NCBI RefSeq assembly: GCF_002837055.1
Contig: NZ_PDKP01000001.1
Location: forward strand, 297,285 to 361,284
Direction of reading: 5' to 3'
DNA from: Lactobacillus apis
GTDB lineage: Bacteria > Bacillota > Bacilli > Lactobacillales > Lactobacillaceae
Length of the DNA stretch: 64,000 nucleotides
The notes below the pieces were generated by a model, which did not search any database, had not been told where the DNA came from, and saw nothing but the letters and a program-made list of their open reading frames with translations. Numbering within the stretch: position 1 is the stretch's first letter; the number at the start of each line of letters is the position of its first letter. Positions 41,303 to 50,870 of this stretch are shown in pieces. The translations under genes and the position numbers were made by a program.

Positions 41303-42151
41303 ATGAAGAAATTTCTACAAAATAAAAAATTATTATCAGTTTGCATTGTTGTTATTGCTCTTTTTACAGTGATTGGTGGCTCTGTTAGTTTACGTAACAA
41401 AAGAAATACTCCACTTGTAATTCAAAGTTTAGGCAATGATATTGTTGCAGTTGGTGCCAGAGTTGTTGATTTTCCAATCGGTATAATTTCTGGTGGCTTC
41501 AACAATGTTAATGAGCTGCTAAATACACAAAATGAGAATAATTACTTAAAAAGTCGTGTATCTGAATTAGAACAAACTAAAGCGCGCAACTCTAGCCTTG
41601 AAGCTGAAAATAAACAGTTGAAGTCAGCTTTAAAACTTAAGAAAACTCTTACTGATTTCGACCAAGTTAATGCATCAGTAATTTCTCGTTCTCCTGATAG
41701 CTGGACAGATATTTTGGTTATCAATAAAGGGACAACTTCTGGCATACGTAAAAATATGGCTGTAATGTCTGGTGGAGGAATTATTGGCCGTATTGTAGAA
41801 GCAGATGCCGCTTCTGCTAAGGTTGAATTAATCACAACTACTGATAAGTCTGCTAACCGTTTTGCGGTAGAAGCCCAAGCAACTAATGGTAAAAAGGTTC
41901 ATGGAATTATCACTGTTATTGGAGATAAAACACTTGCGTTTACACAGGCAGTTGATAGTAAAAAGTTAAAACAAGGTACTAGAATATATACTAGCGGAAT
42001 GGGAGGGAATTCTCCTAAGGGCTTATTAGTTGGAACAGTTGCTGCTACAACACATGATTCTTTTGGTTTATCAGATTTAATAAAAGTAAATCCTGCTGGT
42101 GAATTGAATGACCCAACAACAGTAACCGTAATTAAGAGGGCGGTAGACTAA
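41303..42151 (+). CDS. mreC: Rod shape-determining protein MreC
   Basis: 282 residues: one N-terminal membrane helix (about 10-27), a coiled coil (about 70-112, NNYLKSRVSELEQTKARN...), then the periplasm-side beta domain with VISRSPDSWTDILVINKGT and GTRIYTSGMGG(N)SPKGLLVG. Scaffold of the elongation complex outside the membrane. Its last base is the first base of mreD (ATGA overlap region). Confidence 0.95.
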   Translation: MKKFLQNKKLLSVCIVVIALFTVIGGSVSLRNKRNTPLVIQSLGNDIVAVGARVVDFPIGIISGGFNNVNELLNTQNENNYLKSRVSELEQTKARNSSLEAENKQLKSALKLKKTLTDFDQVNASVISRSPDSWTDILVINKGTTSGIRKNMAVMSGGGIIGRIVEADAASAKVELITTTDKSANRFAVEAQATNGKKVHGIITVIGDKTLAFTQAVDSKKLKQGTRIYTSGMGGNSPKGLLVGTVAATTHDSFGLSDLIKVNPAGELNDPTTVTVIKRAVD

Positions 42152-42684
42152 TGAGTTCGTTGAAAAAATATACACTGGCATTCGCTTTGTTTATCACATT
42201 AGCTTTAAATGGTAGCCTTTCGTTATATTTACATCCACTGTATGGTTTTAGCAGTGGTGCCAATTTATTATTACCAATTGGGATGATGCTAGTTGCATTA
42301 ATTGATGATACTAATCAAAAGGAATTATGGCTAGCATTTGGTACTGGCATTGTAAGTGATGTTTTTTTCTTTGGCATCATTGGTATATATACAGTTAGTT
42401 TACCTTGTGTTTGTTGGTTTTTACAAAAAGTGGCTCGTTTTTTACCAGAGTTATTCTGGGCTAGAGCTGTCTTTACATTAATTGGAACGGTGTTCTTAAA
42501 CGCCTATAACTGGCTATTCTTTAACTTAACTGGTATTGCTAAAGTGTCACTAGGAATGTTGCTAAAAGGGCTGTTACCGACTTTCTTGTGGTCAGCTGCT
42601 TTCATTATACTAACGTATTGGATTTGGAACTGGTTAGCTATAGAGTTTCCGTTTATGGTAAAACAAGAGAATTATCGCTCTTAA
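42151..42684 (+). CDS. mreD: Rod shape-determining protein MreD
   Basis: 177-residue polytopic protein with about five or six membrane segments, weakly conserved as usual for MreD. Identity is supported by its position and one-base coupling to mreC and by the characteristic DVFFFGIIGIYT segment. Followed by a terminator shared with the gene on the other strand. Confidence 0.92.
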   Translation: MSSLKKYTLAFALFITLALNGSLSLYLHPLYGFSSGANLLLPIGMMLVALIDDTNQKELWLAFGTGIVSDVFFFGIIGIYTVSLPCVCWFLQKVARFLPELFWARAVFTLIGTVFLNAYNWLFFNLTGIAKVSLGMLLKGLLPTFLWSAAFIILTYWIWNWLAIEFPFMVKQENYRS

Positions 42685-42697
42685 TTCTCCGTAAATA

Positions 42698-42730
42698 AAA
42701 AACGTGAGATTATTTTCTCACGTTTTTTAT
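42698..42730. terminator. bidirectional terminator between mreD and the DUF4044 gene
   Basis: Stem AAAAAACGTGAGA / TCTCACGTTTTTT. The stop codon of the minus-strand DUF4044 gene falls inside its right T-run. Confidence 0.85.
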
Positions 42731-42858
42731 TCAAAAAAGCCGATTTGACTTAATGCCTGAACGACAACGGCAGCTAAAGTAATAATAGCCATTATCCATG
42801 CCATAAATATAGTTAGCTTTTCAAAACCTGATTTTTTCTTTTTACGTCTTCGCGTCAT
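42727..42858 (-). CDS. DUF4044 family small membrane protein
   Basis: 43-residue protein: a strongly basic start MTRRRKKKKSGFEK, then a single membrane helix (about residues 17-38) and a short polar end. It matches the small DUF4044 family of Lactobacillales, found close to mraZ. The ribosome site AGGAGGT stands six bases before the ATG at 42858, better than most sites here. It is read against its neighbours. Function unknown; the charge pattern predicts a cytoplasmic N terminus. Confidence 0.8.
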   Translation of the reverse strand: MTRRRKKKKSGFEKLTIFMAWIMAIITLAAVVVQALSQIGFFE

Positions 42859-42960
42859 TTGTTGACCTCCTGTTTGAACAATATTTTATTCTACTTAAAT
42901 ATTTTTTTCAAACGGCTAATAGGATAAAATGGAAACAAAGTAAATAGAGGAAGAATAAAT

Positions 42961-43287
42961 ATGCTTTTAATTTTTATGTTACCCGTTATTGGAATATTAA
43001 TAGCTGCCTTGCTAAATTGGTTTTTCCCGAAAGCAAAATTTAGAGGTTATGATATTTTGCCATTTTTTTTAATTGCAGCTTGTCATTTGATTGTTGTTCA
43101 AGAAAAGAGACCAGAGTTTTTGCCATATGGTTTTTTCATGTTTTTTATTTTAGTAATAATTATTGCAGTTAGTGAGGCAGTAAAAAATAAAAATATTTCA
43201 TTGGGAAGAACAATAAGAGAAATTTGGGACTTTTTAACAATGAATACCATTTTCTGGTATGTTGGGTTACTATTTATGATGATTTAA
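42961..43287 (+). CDS. DUF3397 family membrane protein
   Basis: 108 residues with four hydrophobic segments (about 2-19, 33-46, 57-72, 92-108). Matches DUF3397, a family seen before mraZ in lactobacilli; function unknown. The site AGAGGAAG precedes the ATG. It has its own terminator, so it is not clearly co-transcribed with mraZ. Confidence 0.75.
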   Translation: MLLIFMLPVIGILIAALLNWFFPKAKFRGYDILPFFLIAACHLIVVQEKRPEFLPYGFFMFFILVIIIAVSEAVKNKNISLGRTIREIWDFLTMNTIFWYVGLLFMMI

Positions 43288-43322
43288 GTGGGAATAGTTC
43301 CCCACTAACTAAATAAGCTTAA

Positions 43323-43360
43323 AAGGTTGAAATCTTGCGAAAGATTTCAATCTTTTTTTT
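43323..43360 (+). terminator. terminator after the DUF3397 gene
   Basis: AAGGTTGAAATCTT / AAGATTTCAATCTT stem with GCGA tip followed by TTTTTTTT. Confidence 0.87.
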
Positions 43361-43400
43361 GTTTTTAAATATGAAAAAATAAAAAATCAAAAAAATGTAA

Positions 43401-43430
43401 TAAAAAGTGGTAGAAAGTGGTGGAATGTGG
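43401..43430 (+). promoter_or_regulatory. three tandem MraZ boxes
   Basis: Three 10-base direct repeats in phase, ending GTGG at 43410, 43420 and 43430 (AAAAAGTGG, GAAAGTGG, GAATGTGG). MraZ is known to bind tandem GTGG-type repeats before its own gene and repress the dcw cluster; here they lie 30 bases before mraZ and overlap where a promoter is expected. Confidence 0.82.
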
Positions 43431-43459
43431 TAAATTATTATTTGGAAGGGGGCTAGACC

Positions 43460-43891
43460 ATGTTCATGGGTGAATTTCATCACAATCTTGACAGCAAAGG
43501 GCGTTTAATTATTCCCGCTCGTTTGCGTACTCAAATTGGTGATAAGATGGTATTCACTCGCGGAATGGAAGGCTGTATTTTTGGCTACACACTTGATGAG
43601 TGGCAAAAAATTGAAGCTAAGTTAGCAAAACTTCCATTAACTAAGAGAAATGCGCGTAGTTTTACGCGATTGTTTTACTCTGGTGCAATGGAATGCGAAT
43701 TTGATAAGCAAGGACGTGTCAATCTGACCACAACTTTAAAGGAACACGCTTCCTTGGTTAAAGAATGTGTCATCGTTGGTGTTTCTGACAGAATTGAAAT
43801 TTGGTCAAAGGAACGCTGGGAAGAATTTAGTGAAGACGCTAACGAAAACTATGATGACATCGCAGAAGATTTGGATGATATTGAACTATAA
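43460..43891 (+). CDS. mraZ: Transcriptional regulator MraZ
   Basis: 143 residues with two SpoVT/AbrB-like repeats, each with a D-x-K-G-R core: LDSKGRLIIPARLR near residue 11 and FDKQGRVNLTTTLK near residue 82. Forms a ring that binds the tandem repeats just upstream. First gene of the dcw cluster; the start ATG at 43460 follows GGAAGGGGG. Confidence 0.96.
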   Translation: MFMGEFHHNLDSKGRLIIPARLRTQIGDKMVFTRGMEGCIFGYTLDEWQKIEAKLAKLPLTKRNARSFTRLFYSGAMECEFDKQGRVNLTTTLKEHASLVKECVIVGVSDRIEIWSKERWEEFSEDANENYDDIAEDLDDIEL

Positions 43892-43893
43892 AA

Positions 43894-44847
43894 ATGACTA
43901 TGGAATTCAAACACACCAGTGTACTCTTACATGAAACAATTGAAAATTTAAATCCCCAAAACGGTGGTCTATACGTAGACGCAACTTTTGGCGGTGGCGG
44001 ACATGCAAAATACTTACTAAGTAAGCTTAAGAATGGAACTCTCATAGGCTTTGATCAAGACGAGTATGCAATAAAATCAGCACAGTTAAACTTTGCTAGT
44101 TTATTGAATCCTAATAGTGACCCTAGACTAGAGTTAGTACATGACAATTTTAGTCATTTAAAGAAGAATCTGGTTGAGCTAGGTTATCAAAATGGCATTG
44201 ACGGTATATACTATGATTTAGGTGTTTCATCCCCGCAATTTGATCAAGCAGGACGTGGTTTTTCTTATCGCTTTGATGCTAGATTAGATATGCGTATGGA
44301 TCAGAGTCAGAGTTTTGATGCATATCAGTTAGTAAATAACTACAGCCAAAAAGAACTAGCAGATATTTTGTACAAGTTTGGCGATGAAAAATATTCTCGC
44401 CAAATTGCTCGCAAAATCGTTGAAAGAAGACAAAACAGACCAATAGAAACAACTTTTGAATTGGTAGAGGTTATTAAGGAAGCAATTCCTGCGTTTGCAC
44501 GTCGAACAGGGGGACATCCTGCTAAAAAGACATTTCAAGCATTACGCGTGGCTGTTAACCATGAGCTTGATGTTTTGCAGGAGTCACTTGAGGAGGCTAT
44601 TGAGCTCTTAAAGCCCGGTAGCAGAATTAGTGTAATTACCTTCCAGTCTGATGAAGACAAAATCGTAAAGAATATTTTTAAAAAATATTCTGAAGTTGAG
44701 GTACCAAGAGGAATGCCAATGATACCAGATAGCATGAAGCCAACACTTCGCCTGGTCAATCGGAAACCAATTGTTGCTTCAAAAGAAGAGTTGGAAAACA
44801 ATAACCGCTCACACAGTGCAAAGTTGCGAGTTGCGGAAAAATTGTGA
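43894..44847 (+). CDS. rsmH: 16S rRNA m4C1402 methyltransferase RsmH
   Basis: 317 residues. N4-methylates C1402 in 16S rRNA. The SAM loop is DATFGGGGHAKYLL near residue 29, DLGVSSPQFD near 112, and the C-terminal signature SRISVITFQSDEDKIVKN. The start is two bases after mraZ and has no good ribosome site of its own, so translation is probably coupled to mraZ. A second ATG two codons later is equally possible. Confidence 0.95.
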   Translation: MTMEFKHTSVLLHETIENLNPQNGGLYVDATFGGGGHAKYLLSKLKNGTLIGFDQDEYAIKSAQLNFASLLNPNSDPRLELVHDNFSHLKKNLVELGYQNGIDGIYYDLGVSSPQFDQAGRGFSYRFDARLDMRMDQSQSFDAYQLVNNYSQKELADILYKFGDEKYSRQIARKIVERRQNRPIETTFELVEVIKEAIPAFARRTGGHPAKKTFQALRVAVNHELDVLQESLEEAIELLKPGSRISVITFQSDEDKIVKNIFKKYSEVEVPRGMPMIPDSMKPTLRLVNRKPIVASKEELENNNRSHSAKLRVAEKL

Positions 44848-44860
44848 AGAGGAAATAGCA

Positions 44861-45223
44861 ATGGCTGATAGTTTAGCAAGAAAAATAGAATTTAATCCTA
44901 ATAATCAAGAAGAACCCCAAAAGAGAAAAAGACAAGTTCTTGACCATCGGCATGTTGCTTGGAATGGGCTAGAGCGGACTTTACTTGCCGTGGGCACTTT
45001 AATCACAATTGGCTTGATGACAATGTTAGTATCTTCAAGCATTTCTGCTACTTCAGCTCAACATGAACTTACTAGTGTGCAACGTGAAGTTGCTAAAAAG
45101 CAAAGTCAAGTAAGTGATTTACATCAGGAATTAGGTGAGTTAACCTCAAGTGCAAGACTTAACAAGATTGCCAAAGATAAGGGGCTAACTTTGATTGAAA
45201 AAAATATTAGGACTATTCACTAA
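44861..45223 (+). CDS. ftsL: Cell division protein FtsL
   Basis: 120 residues: basic cytoplasmic part, one membrane helix (about 46-66), and an extracellular leucine-zipper-like coil (about 68-105). Works with DivIC and DivIB to activate FtsW and PBP2X. ATG at 44861 follows GAAGAGG; an open frame 90 bases longer lies within rsmH and is rejected. Its stop overlaps the pbp2X start by one base. Confidence 0.92.
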   Translation: MADSLARKIEFNPNNQEEPQKRKRQVLDHRHVAWNGLERTLLAVGTLITIGLMTMLVSSSISATSAQHELTSVQREVAKKQSQVSDLHQELGELTSSARLNKIAKDKGLTLIEKNIRTIH

Positions 45224-47388
45224 TGAAAAAGCACATTAGTAATTTAAATTTACAGAAATCCAAAGCTCACAAATACCGTTTTACTGTAGGAAGATTCCTT
45301 CAGGTAGCTGTAGCTTTGGTTTTTCTTGTATTTATGGGCAGATTTTTATATATAGGAATATCTAAAACAGTTAGCGGTCAAGACTTGACCAAAAAAACTG
45401 AGCAGTTATACATGAGAAACCAGGTTTTAAAAGCAACTCGTGGGACAATTTATGATCGTAATGGTCTTGCGGTTGCTCAGGACTCTCATCTGTATACAAT
45501 TTATGCAATTTTGGATAAATCCTCGATCAATTATAAAAATAAGCCCGAATACGTTGTAAATAAAGCAGAAACTGCTGAAAAATTGGCGAAGGTCCTACCG
45601 CTTTCTGCTGACAAGATTTTGCAGTATTTAAATCCAAGTCACCCGGCTTTTCAAGTTCAATTTGGAACTGCTGGTATTGGGTTAACGCGTAAAGAAAAAG
45701 AACGAGTTGAAAAGATGAAGTTACCAGGAATTAAGTTTTTTGAAACTCAATCAAGACTTTATCCTAATGGTAATTTTGCATCACATATTGTTGGTTTAGC
45801 CACGCCAGAGTATAACAAAAAAACTAAGACCCAAGATTTGATTGGAACAATGGGACTTGAAGCTTGGTATAATGATGTTTTATCAGGTAAAGACGGCTAC
45901 CAAATTTCGTCAGTCGATGCTTCAAACTTTCAAACGCCTAATAGTGTTCAGAACTATCAGGCGCCCAAAGATGGTAATGATGTCTATTTAACCATTGATT
46001 CACAATTGCAAGAATACCTTGAAAATCGCCTGTCTTACGTTCAAAGTAATTTTAATCCAGTTTCAATTACTGCCGTTGTAGAAGATATGAAAACTGGTAA
46101 AGTCCTGGCTGCTTCGCAGAGACCGACTTTTAACCCGCAAACAAAAAAGGGAATGGAAAAATCATACCGGAACATTTTGGTACAAGATACGTATGAACCA
46201 GGCTCTGTATTTAAAGTACTAACTTTGTCTGCGGCCGTTAATAGTGGAAATTATCACCCAAATCAATACTACAATTCTGGTTCGGTAACAGTTAGCGGTT
46301 CAGTAATTCATGACTGGGAAACTCATGGATGGGGAAGCATCCCATTTTCTCAAGCTTTTCCTCGCTCAAGTAATACTGGTTTTGTTCATCTTGAACAACA
46401 AATGGGTGCCAAAACTTGGCGTAAATATTTGAATGAATTTCACATTGGCCAAAACACTGGTGTAACTTTGCCAGGAGAACAACCAGGGCTGATTGCTTTT
46501 AAATCACCAATTGATCAAGCAGTTACAAGTTTTGGTCAAGGCGTAAATGTTAATGTTATGCAGATGATGCAAGCCTTTAGTAGTTTGGCTAATGAAGGTC
46601 AAATGGTAAAGCCACAATTTGTCGAAAAAGTGACAGATTCAGAAGGTAGGATAATTACCAATTATCAAATCAAAAATGTTGGTGAACCAATTTATTCAAA
46701 AGAAACTGCACAAGTTGTTCTTGAAAATATGCAACGTGTATTAAATAAGAAAATTGGAACAGGATCTGTTTACCGCATTAAGGGCGAAAGTATTGCGGTC
46801 AAGACTGGAACTGCTCAAATTGCAAATACTAAGGGTGGAGGCTACCTTAAGGGCGATAATAATTATACATTTTCTGTTGTTGGCGTCACCCCAGCCAAAC
46901 ACCCACGCTATTGCATTTATATTACTGTGAAACAGCCTCGACGGATGAGCAAGCCTGCGGAAGTTATCTTAGCTTCAATTTTTAAGCCGATGATGAAACG
47001 CGTCATTTTAATGTCAAAAAACGAAGTAAATGACACAACAATCATTAAAACACCTGATTTTAAAGGAATGTCATATTTAGAAGCTGAGAAGAAGGCACGT
47101 CAAGTAGGTTTGAAGCTTGCTAAGGTAGGCAGTGGTGATAAAATAAGCGGGCAGTCAATTGCCAAAGGACAAAAACTAGAAGCAGGTAACAAAATTTTTG
47201 TTTTGACTTCCGGTAAAATAAAATGTCCAAAAATGAATGGTTGGACAATTGAAGAGTTGCGTCAATTTGAAAATCTTACTGACGTGAAGTTGGATATTCA
47301 AGGCACTGGTAGAGCTAGTCAGCAAAGCGTGAAACCTGGTGTCACTATTAAGTCAGGTACTAAAATAAAAATCAAATTAAAGGAGTAG
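45223..47388 (+). CDS. pbpX: Penicillin-binding protein 2X (class B, FtsI-type) with PASTA domains
   Basis: 721 residues: one membrane helix (about 21-43), dimerisation domain, transpeptidase domain with the catalytic serine in [10 protein letters not shown] near residue 328, SSN near 384, and KTGTAQ near 527, then two C-terminal PASTA domains ([31 protein letters not shown]). The septal transpeptidase of the divisome, target of beta-lactams. Translation coupled to ftsL. Confidence 0.95.
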   Translation: MKKHISNLNLQKSKAHKYRFTVGRFLQVAVALVFLVFMGRFLYIGISKTVSGQDLTKKTEQLYMRNQVLKATRGTIYDRNGLAVAQDSHLYTIYAILDKSSINYKNKPEYVVNKAETAEKLAKVLPLSADKILQYLNPSHPAFQVQFGTAGIGLTRKEKERVEKMKLPGIKFFETQSRLYPNGNFASHIVGLATPEYNKKTKTQDLIGTMGLEAWYNDVLSGKDGYQISSVDASNFQTPNSVQNYQAPKDGNDVYLTIDSQLQEYLENRLSYVQSNFNPVSITAVVEDMKTGKVLAASQRPTFNPQTKKGMEKSYRNILVQDTYEPGSVFKVLTLSAAVNSGNYHPNQYYNSGSVTVSGSVIHDWETHGWGSIPFSQAFPRSSNTGFVHLEQQMGAKTWRKYLNEFHIGQNTGVTLPGEQPGLIAFKSPIDQAVTSFGQGVNVNVMQMMQAFSSLANEGQMVKPQFVEKVTDSEGRIITNYQIKNVGEPIYSKETAQVVLENMQRVLNKKIGTGSVYRIKGESIAVKTGTAQIANTKGGGYLKGDNNYTFSVVGVTPAKHPRYCIYITVKQPRRMSKPAEVILASIFKPMMKRVILMSKNEVNDTTIIKTPDFKGMSYLEAEKKARQVGLKLAKVGSGDKISGQSIAKGQKLEAGNKIFVLTSGKIKCPKMNGWTIEELRQFENLTDVKLDIQGTGRASQQSVKPGVTIKSGTKIKIKLKE

Positions 47389-47395
47389 CATTTTT

Positions 47396-48358
47396 ATGCT
47401 TATCATTAGCATTATTGCATTAGTTAGTTCGTTAGCATTAACAGGAATTTTTCTTCCATGGATGATTATTTTCATGAGAAGCCACCATGAAGGACAAGAA
47501 ATTCGTGATGAAGGCCCTAAATGGCATGAGAAAAAATCGGGGACGCCGACAATGGGTGGTGTCATCTTTGTGCTTTCCGCTGTTATTTCAACAATATGGG
47601 TAGCTGCTTGGCAAAACCACTTGAATAAATTAATTTGGATTTTGGTAATTAGTTTATTAGGTTATGGCATTATTGGCTTTCTAGATGATGGAATTAAACT
47701 GTTTTATAAACGAAATTTGGGCTTAAAGGCTTGGCAAAAGTTCACATTGCAAATCCTAATTGCAGCTTTAATTGTTCTAATTGCAGCAACTGATAACTTC
47801 AAATTTGGTCTTTATATTCCATTTATCGGCATTGTGACAAGCGCAATTTTGTTTACAATCTTTGTTATTTTCTGGTTGGTTGGCTTTTCAAACGCAGTTA
47901 ACCTGTCTGACGGGCTAGACGGTTTAGCTACTGGTTTATCAATCATTGCATACGGCACGTACGCATATTTAGCATTAAAGCAAAAGAACTTTGCTGTACT
48001 AATTTTTTGTATGAGTGTAATTGGTGGACTTATTTCTTTCTTCATTTTCAACCACAAACCAGCTAAGATTTTTATGGGTGACGCTGGTTCACTCGCCCTA
48101 GGTGGTGGTTTAGCTGCCGTAAGTATCTTTTTAAATAGACCATGGTCGTTGTTACTAGTTGGAATCGTGTTTGTCTGCGAAACGGCTAGTGTAATCTTAC
48201 AAGTAATTTCTTTCCAAACAACGGGTAAGAGAATTTTCAAAATGACACCTATTCATCATCATTTTGAAATGTTAGGCTATTCTGAATGGAAAGTTGATAT
48301 CATTTTCTGGCTAACTGGTTTAATTGGCAGTATTTTATATTTAGTTATTTGGGGATAA
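47396..48358 (+). CDS. mraY: Phospho-MurNAc-pentapeptide transferase MraY
   Basis: 320-residue membrane enzyme with about ten helices which makes lipid I from UDP-MurNAc-pentapeptide and undecaprenyl phosphate. Signatures: [16 protein letters not shown] near residue 39, FLDDGIK near residue 98, [12 protein letters not shown] near 170, and the histidine cluster TPIHHHFE near 285. Confidence 0.96.
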   Translation: MLIISIIALVSSLALTGIFLPWMIIFMRSHHEGQEIRDEGPKWHEKKSGTPTMGGVIFVLSAVISTIWVAAWQNHLNKLIWILVISLLGYGIIGFLDDGIKLFYKRNLGLKAWQKFTLQILIAALIVLIAATDNFKFGLYIPFIGIVTSAILFTIFVIFWLVGFSNAVNLSDGLDGLATGLSIIAYGTYAYLALKQKNFAVLIFCMSVIGGLISFFIFNHKPAKIFMGDAGSLALGGGLAAVSIFLNRPWSLLLVGIVFVCETASVILQVISFQTTGKRIFKMTPIHHHFEMLGYSEWKVDIIFWLTGLIGSILYLVIWG

Positions 48359-48364
48359 AACAAA

Positions 48365-49744
48365 ATGAGGCAGATTGAGACATATAAGAATAAAAATATT
48401 TTAGTCTTAGGATTAGGAAAAAGCGGCTTTGCTGTAAGTGAGTTGTTGCTTAAGCTTGGTGCAAAATTAACTTTAAACGATAAGGCTAATCTCGATCAAA
48501 ATCCTCATGCACAAGAATTAAAAAAGCTTGGTGTAAGGGTTATTGGCGGTCAACATCCAGTTGATTTGCTTTCAAAAGAGCACTTTGATTATTTGGTTAA
48601 AAATCCAGGTATTCCATATGATAACCCAATGGTAAAGGAAGCAATCAAACTAGACTTACCAATTATTACCGAGCCGGAAGTTGCGTTAAATGTCAGTGAA
48701 GCTCCATATGTCTGTGTTACCGGTTCTAATGGTAAAACAACAACGGTAATGTTGACTCAACAAATTTTGGAGCATCATTTAGTAAAAACTGGACATCATG
48801 CATATGCGGTAGGCAATATTGGGCGACCAATTGCAGAAATTGTTACTGAGGCTACGAAGGATGATGTTTTGGTTGTTGAAATGTCAAGCTTCCAATTGAT
48901 GGGCGTGACTGATATAAATCCACGCGTAGCAGCAATTATTGATATTTATGATAATGTTCACCTTGATTATCATAAAACCTTTGCCAATTACGTGGCTGCT
49001 AAGTTAAATGTTACAAAGACACAATCAGCAGATAACTATTTTTTAGCTAATTTTGATCAAAAAGACATCTTAGAAAAGGAAAAGGCAATTACCAAGGCCA
49101 AAATACAAACTTTTTCAGAAAAAGATCAAACAGCAAATTACTTTATTGCTGACGGATATTTACAGGATCAAAACGAAAAGATTATGGCAACTAAGCAAAT
49201 GAAGCTACCAGGAATCCATAACCAACAAAATGCCTTAGTGGCAATTGCAATCGCTAAAATCATGGGCGCGGAAAATGATGATATTCAAGCAGTCTTGGCA
49301 ACTTTTACCGGTGCTAAACATCGCTTACAGTATGTCATGACACTTGATGGTCGAAAGATTTATAATGATTCTAAATCCACTAATATAGAGGCTGCATCAG
49401 TTGCTATCCCATCCTTTCAAGAACCAGAAGTTTTGATTGCAGGAGGCTTAGATCGTGGATTTACATTTGATGACTTAGTACCATTGCTAAAAAAGCACGT
49501 AAGAGCAGTTGTTCTTTATGGTGAAACAAGATTCTTGTTAGCAGACGCTGCTCGTAAGGCTGGTATCACTGATATTGTGATTGAAAACAGCTTACAAGAG
49601 GCGGTGCCCAAAGCCTATGAGTTAACCCAATCAGGCGATGTTTTACTATTTTCACCAGCTTGTGCCTCGTGGGATCAATTCCGTACTTTTGAAGAACGTG
49701 GCGACTATTTTATAAATTTTGTTAAGGAACTGAAAACTAAATAA
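48365..49744 (+). CDS. murD: UDP-N-acetylmuramoylalanine-D-glutamate ligase MurD
   Basis: 459 residues, cytoplasmic ATP-dependent ligase that adds D-Glu to UDP-MurNAc-L-Ala. P-loop VTGSNGKTTT near residue 119, VEMSSFQL near 173, YNDSKSTN near 335. The D-Glu it adds is the residue later amidated by MurT/GatD. Confidence 0.96.
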   Translation: MRQIETYKNKNILVLGLGKSGFAVSELLLKLGAKLTLNDKANLDQNPHAQELKKLGVRVIGGQHPVDLLSKEHFDYLVKNPGIPYDNPMVKEAIKLDLPIITEPEVALNVSEAPYVCVTGSNGKTTTVMLTQQILEHHLVKTGHHAYAVGNIGRPIAEIVTEATKDDVLVVEMSSFQLMGVTDINPRVAAIIDIYDNVHLDYHKTFANYVAAKLNVTKTQSADNYFLANFDQKDILEKEKAITKAKIQTFSEKDQTANYFIADGYLQDQNEKIMATKQMKLPGIHNQQNALVAIAIAKIMGAENDDIQAVLATFTGAKHRLQYVMTLDGRKIYNDSKSTNIEAASVAIPSFQEPEVLIAGGLDRGFTFDDLVPLLKKHVRAVVLYGETRFLLADAARKAGITDIVIENSLQEAVPKAYELTQSGDVLLFSPACASWDQFRTFEERGDYFINFVKELKTK

Positions 49745-49745
49745 A

Positions 49746-50855
49746 ATGAGAATTATTTTTACAGGTGGTGGCACGGGTGGCCACATTTATCCGATAATGG
49801 CATTGATAGAACGACTTAAAGAGCGTGATCTAGCAACTGATGACGAAATTCTGTTTGTCGGAACGCAAAAAGGGCTCGAAGCAAAAATCGTTCCTGCTGC
49901 TGGAGTAAACTTTAAAACACTTGAATTGCAGGGGTTTACTAGAAAGCACTTACTAAGTAACTTTACAACGGTTAATCTATTTATTAAGGCAACCAAAAAG
50001 GCCAGAACAATAATTTCTGATTTTAAGCCAGATGTTGTTGTAGGTACGGGTGGCTATGTAAGCGGAGCAATGGTCTACGCTGCTGCTAAAATGAATATTC
50101 CTACGATGATTCATGAATCTAATTCAGTTGTTGGTGTCGCAAATAAGTTTTTGGGTCATTATGTTGATAAAATTTGTTATACCTTTGATGATGCAGCTGC
50201 ACAATTTACCGAAAAGAAAAAACTGATAAAAACTGGTAATCCTCGTTCACAGCAGGTGTTAGGCCTTGCTTCGACAAAAGTTGACTTGCAAAGCAAATTG
50301 GCACTTAACCCTGATACACCGACAGTACTGGTTTTCGGTGGCTCTAGAGGTGCCTTAGCACTGAATCGGATTATGCTAAAATCACTGACCAAGTTAATGA
50401 AAAAACCGTATCAAGTGATCTGGGTGACAGGAACATACTACTATGATGAAATTCAAAAGAAGTTAGCCGACTTTAACTATGGTACAAGCATCAAAGTACT
50501 GGCTTATGTTGAGGACATGCCAGCTCTTTTACCCAAGATGACTTGCGTTATTTCAAGATCAGGTGCAACGAGTATTGCAGAATTTACTGCCTTAGGCGTA
50601 CCAGCAATTTTGATTCCTAGTCCCAATGTTACCCATAATCATCAAATGAAAAACGCTCTTGATCTTGAAAAGGCTGGGGCAGCAACAGTTATTGCTGAAG
50701 ATGATTTAAATCCTAACAATTTTATTTCTTCAATTGATCACATTTTACTAGATCAGAAATATGCTGATGAAATGAGTGCAGCGTCTAAAAAGTTAGGTGT
50801 ACCAGATGCATCAGATCAGGTTATTAAAGTGATGGAAGAAATAGCCAAAAAATAA
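49746..50855 (+). CDS. murG: UDP-GlcNAc:lipid I N-acetylglucosamine transferase MurG
   Basis: 369 residues, GT28 glycosyltransferase at the inner membrane face that makes lipid II. N-terminal Gly-rich loop TGGGTGGHIYPIMAL; second GGSRGALALN loop near residue 197; ISRSGATSIAEFTALGVPAILIPSP near 265. One base separates it from murD. Confidence 0.96.
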   Translation: MRIIFTGGGTGGHIYPIMALIERLKERDLATDDEILFVGTQKGLEAKIVPAAGVNFKTLELQGFTRKHLLSNFTTVNLFIKATKKARTIISDFKPDVVVGTGGYVSGAMVYAAAKMNIPTMIHESNSVVGVANKFLGHYVDKICYTFDDAAAQFTEKKKLIKTGNPRSQQVLGLASTKVDLQSKLALNPDTPTVLVFGGSRGALALNRIMLKSLTKLMKKPYQVIWVTGTYYYDEIQKKLADFNYGTSIKVLAYVEDMPALLPKMTCVISRSGATSIAEFTALGVPAILIPSPNVTHNHQMKNALDLEKAGAATVIAEDDLNPNNFISSIDHILLDQKYADEMSAASKKLGVPDASDQVIKVMEEIAKK

Positions 50856-50870
50856 AAGCAGGTGAGGTAG

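Noticed and set aside
45223-47388. PBP in the dcw cluster as a serine/threonine kinase because of its PASTA domains
   Set aside because: No kinase domain; the SxxK, SSN and KTG transpeptidase motifs are all present.
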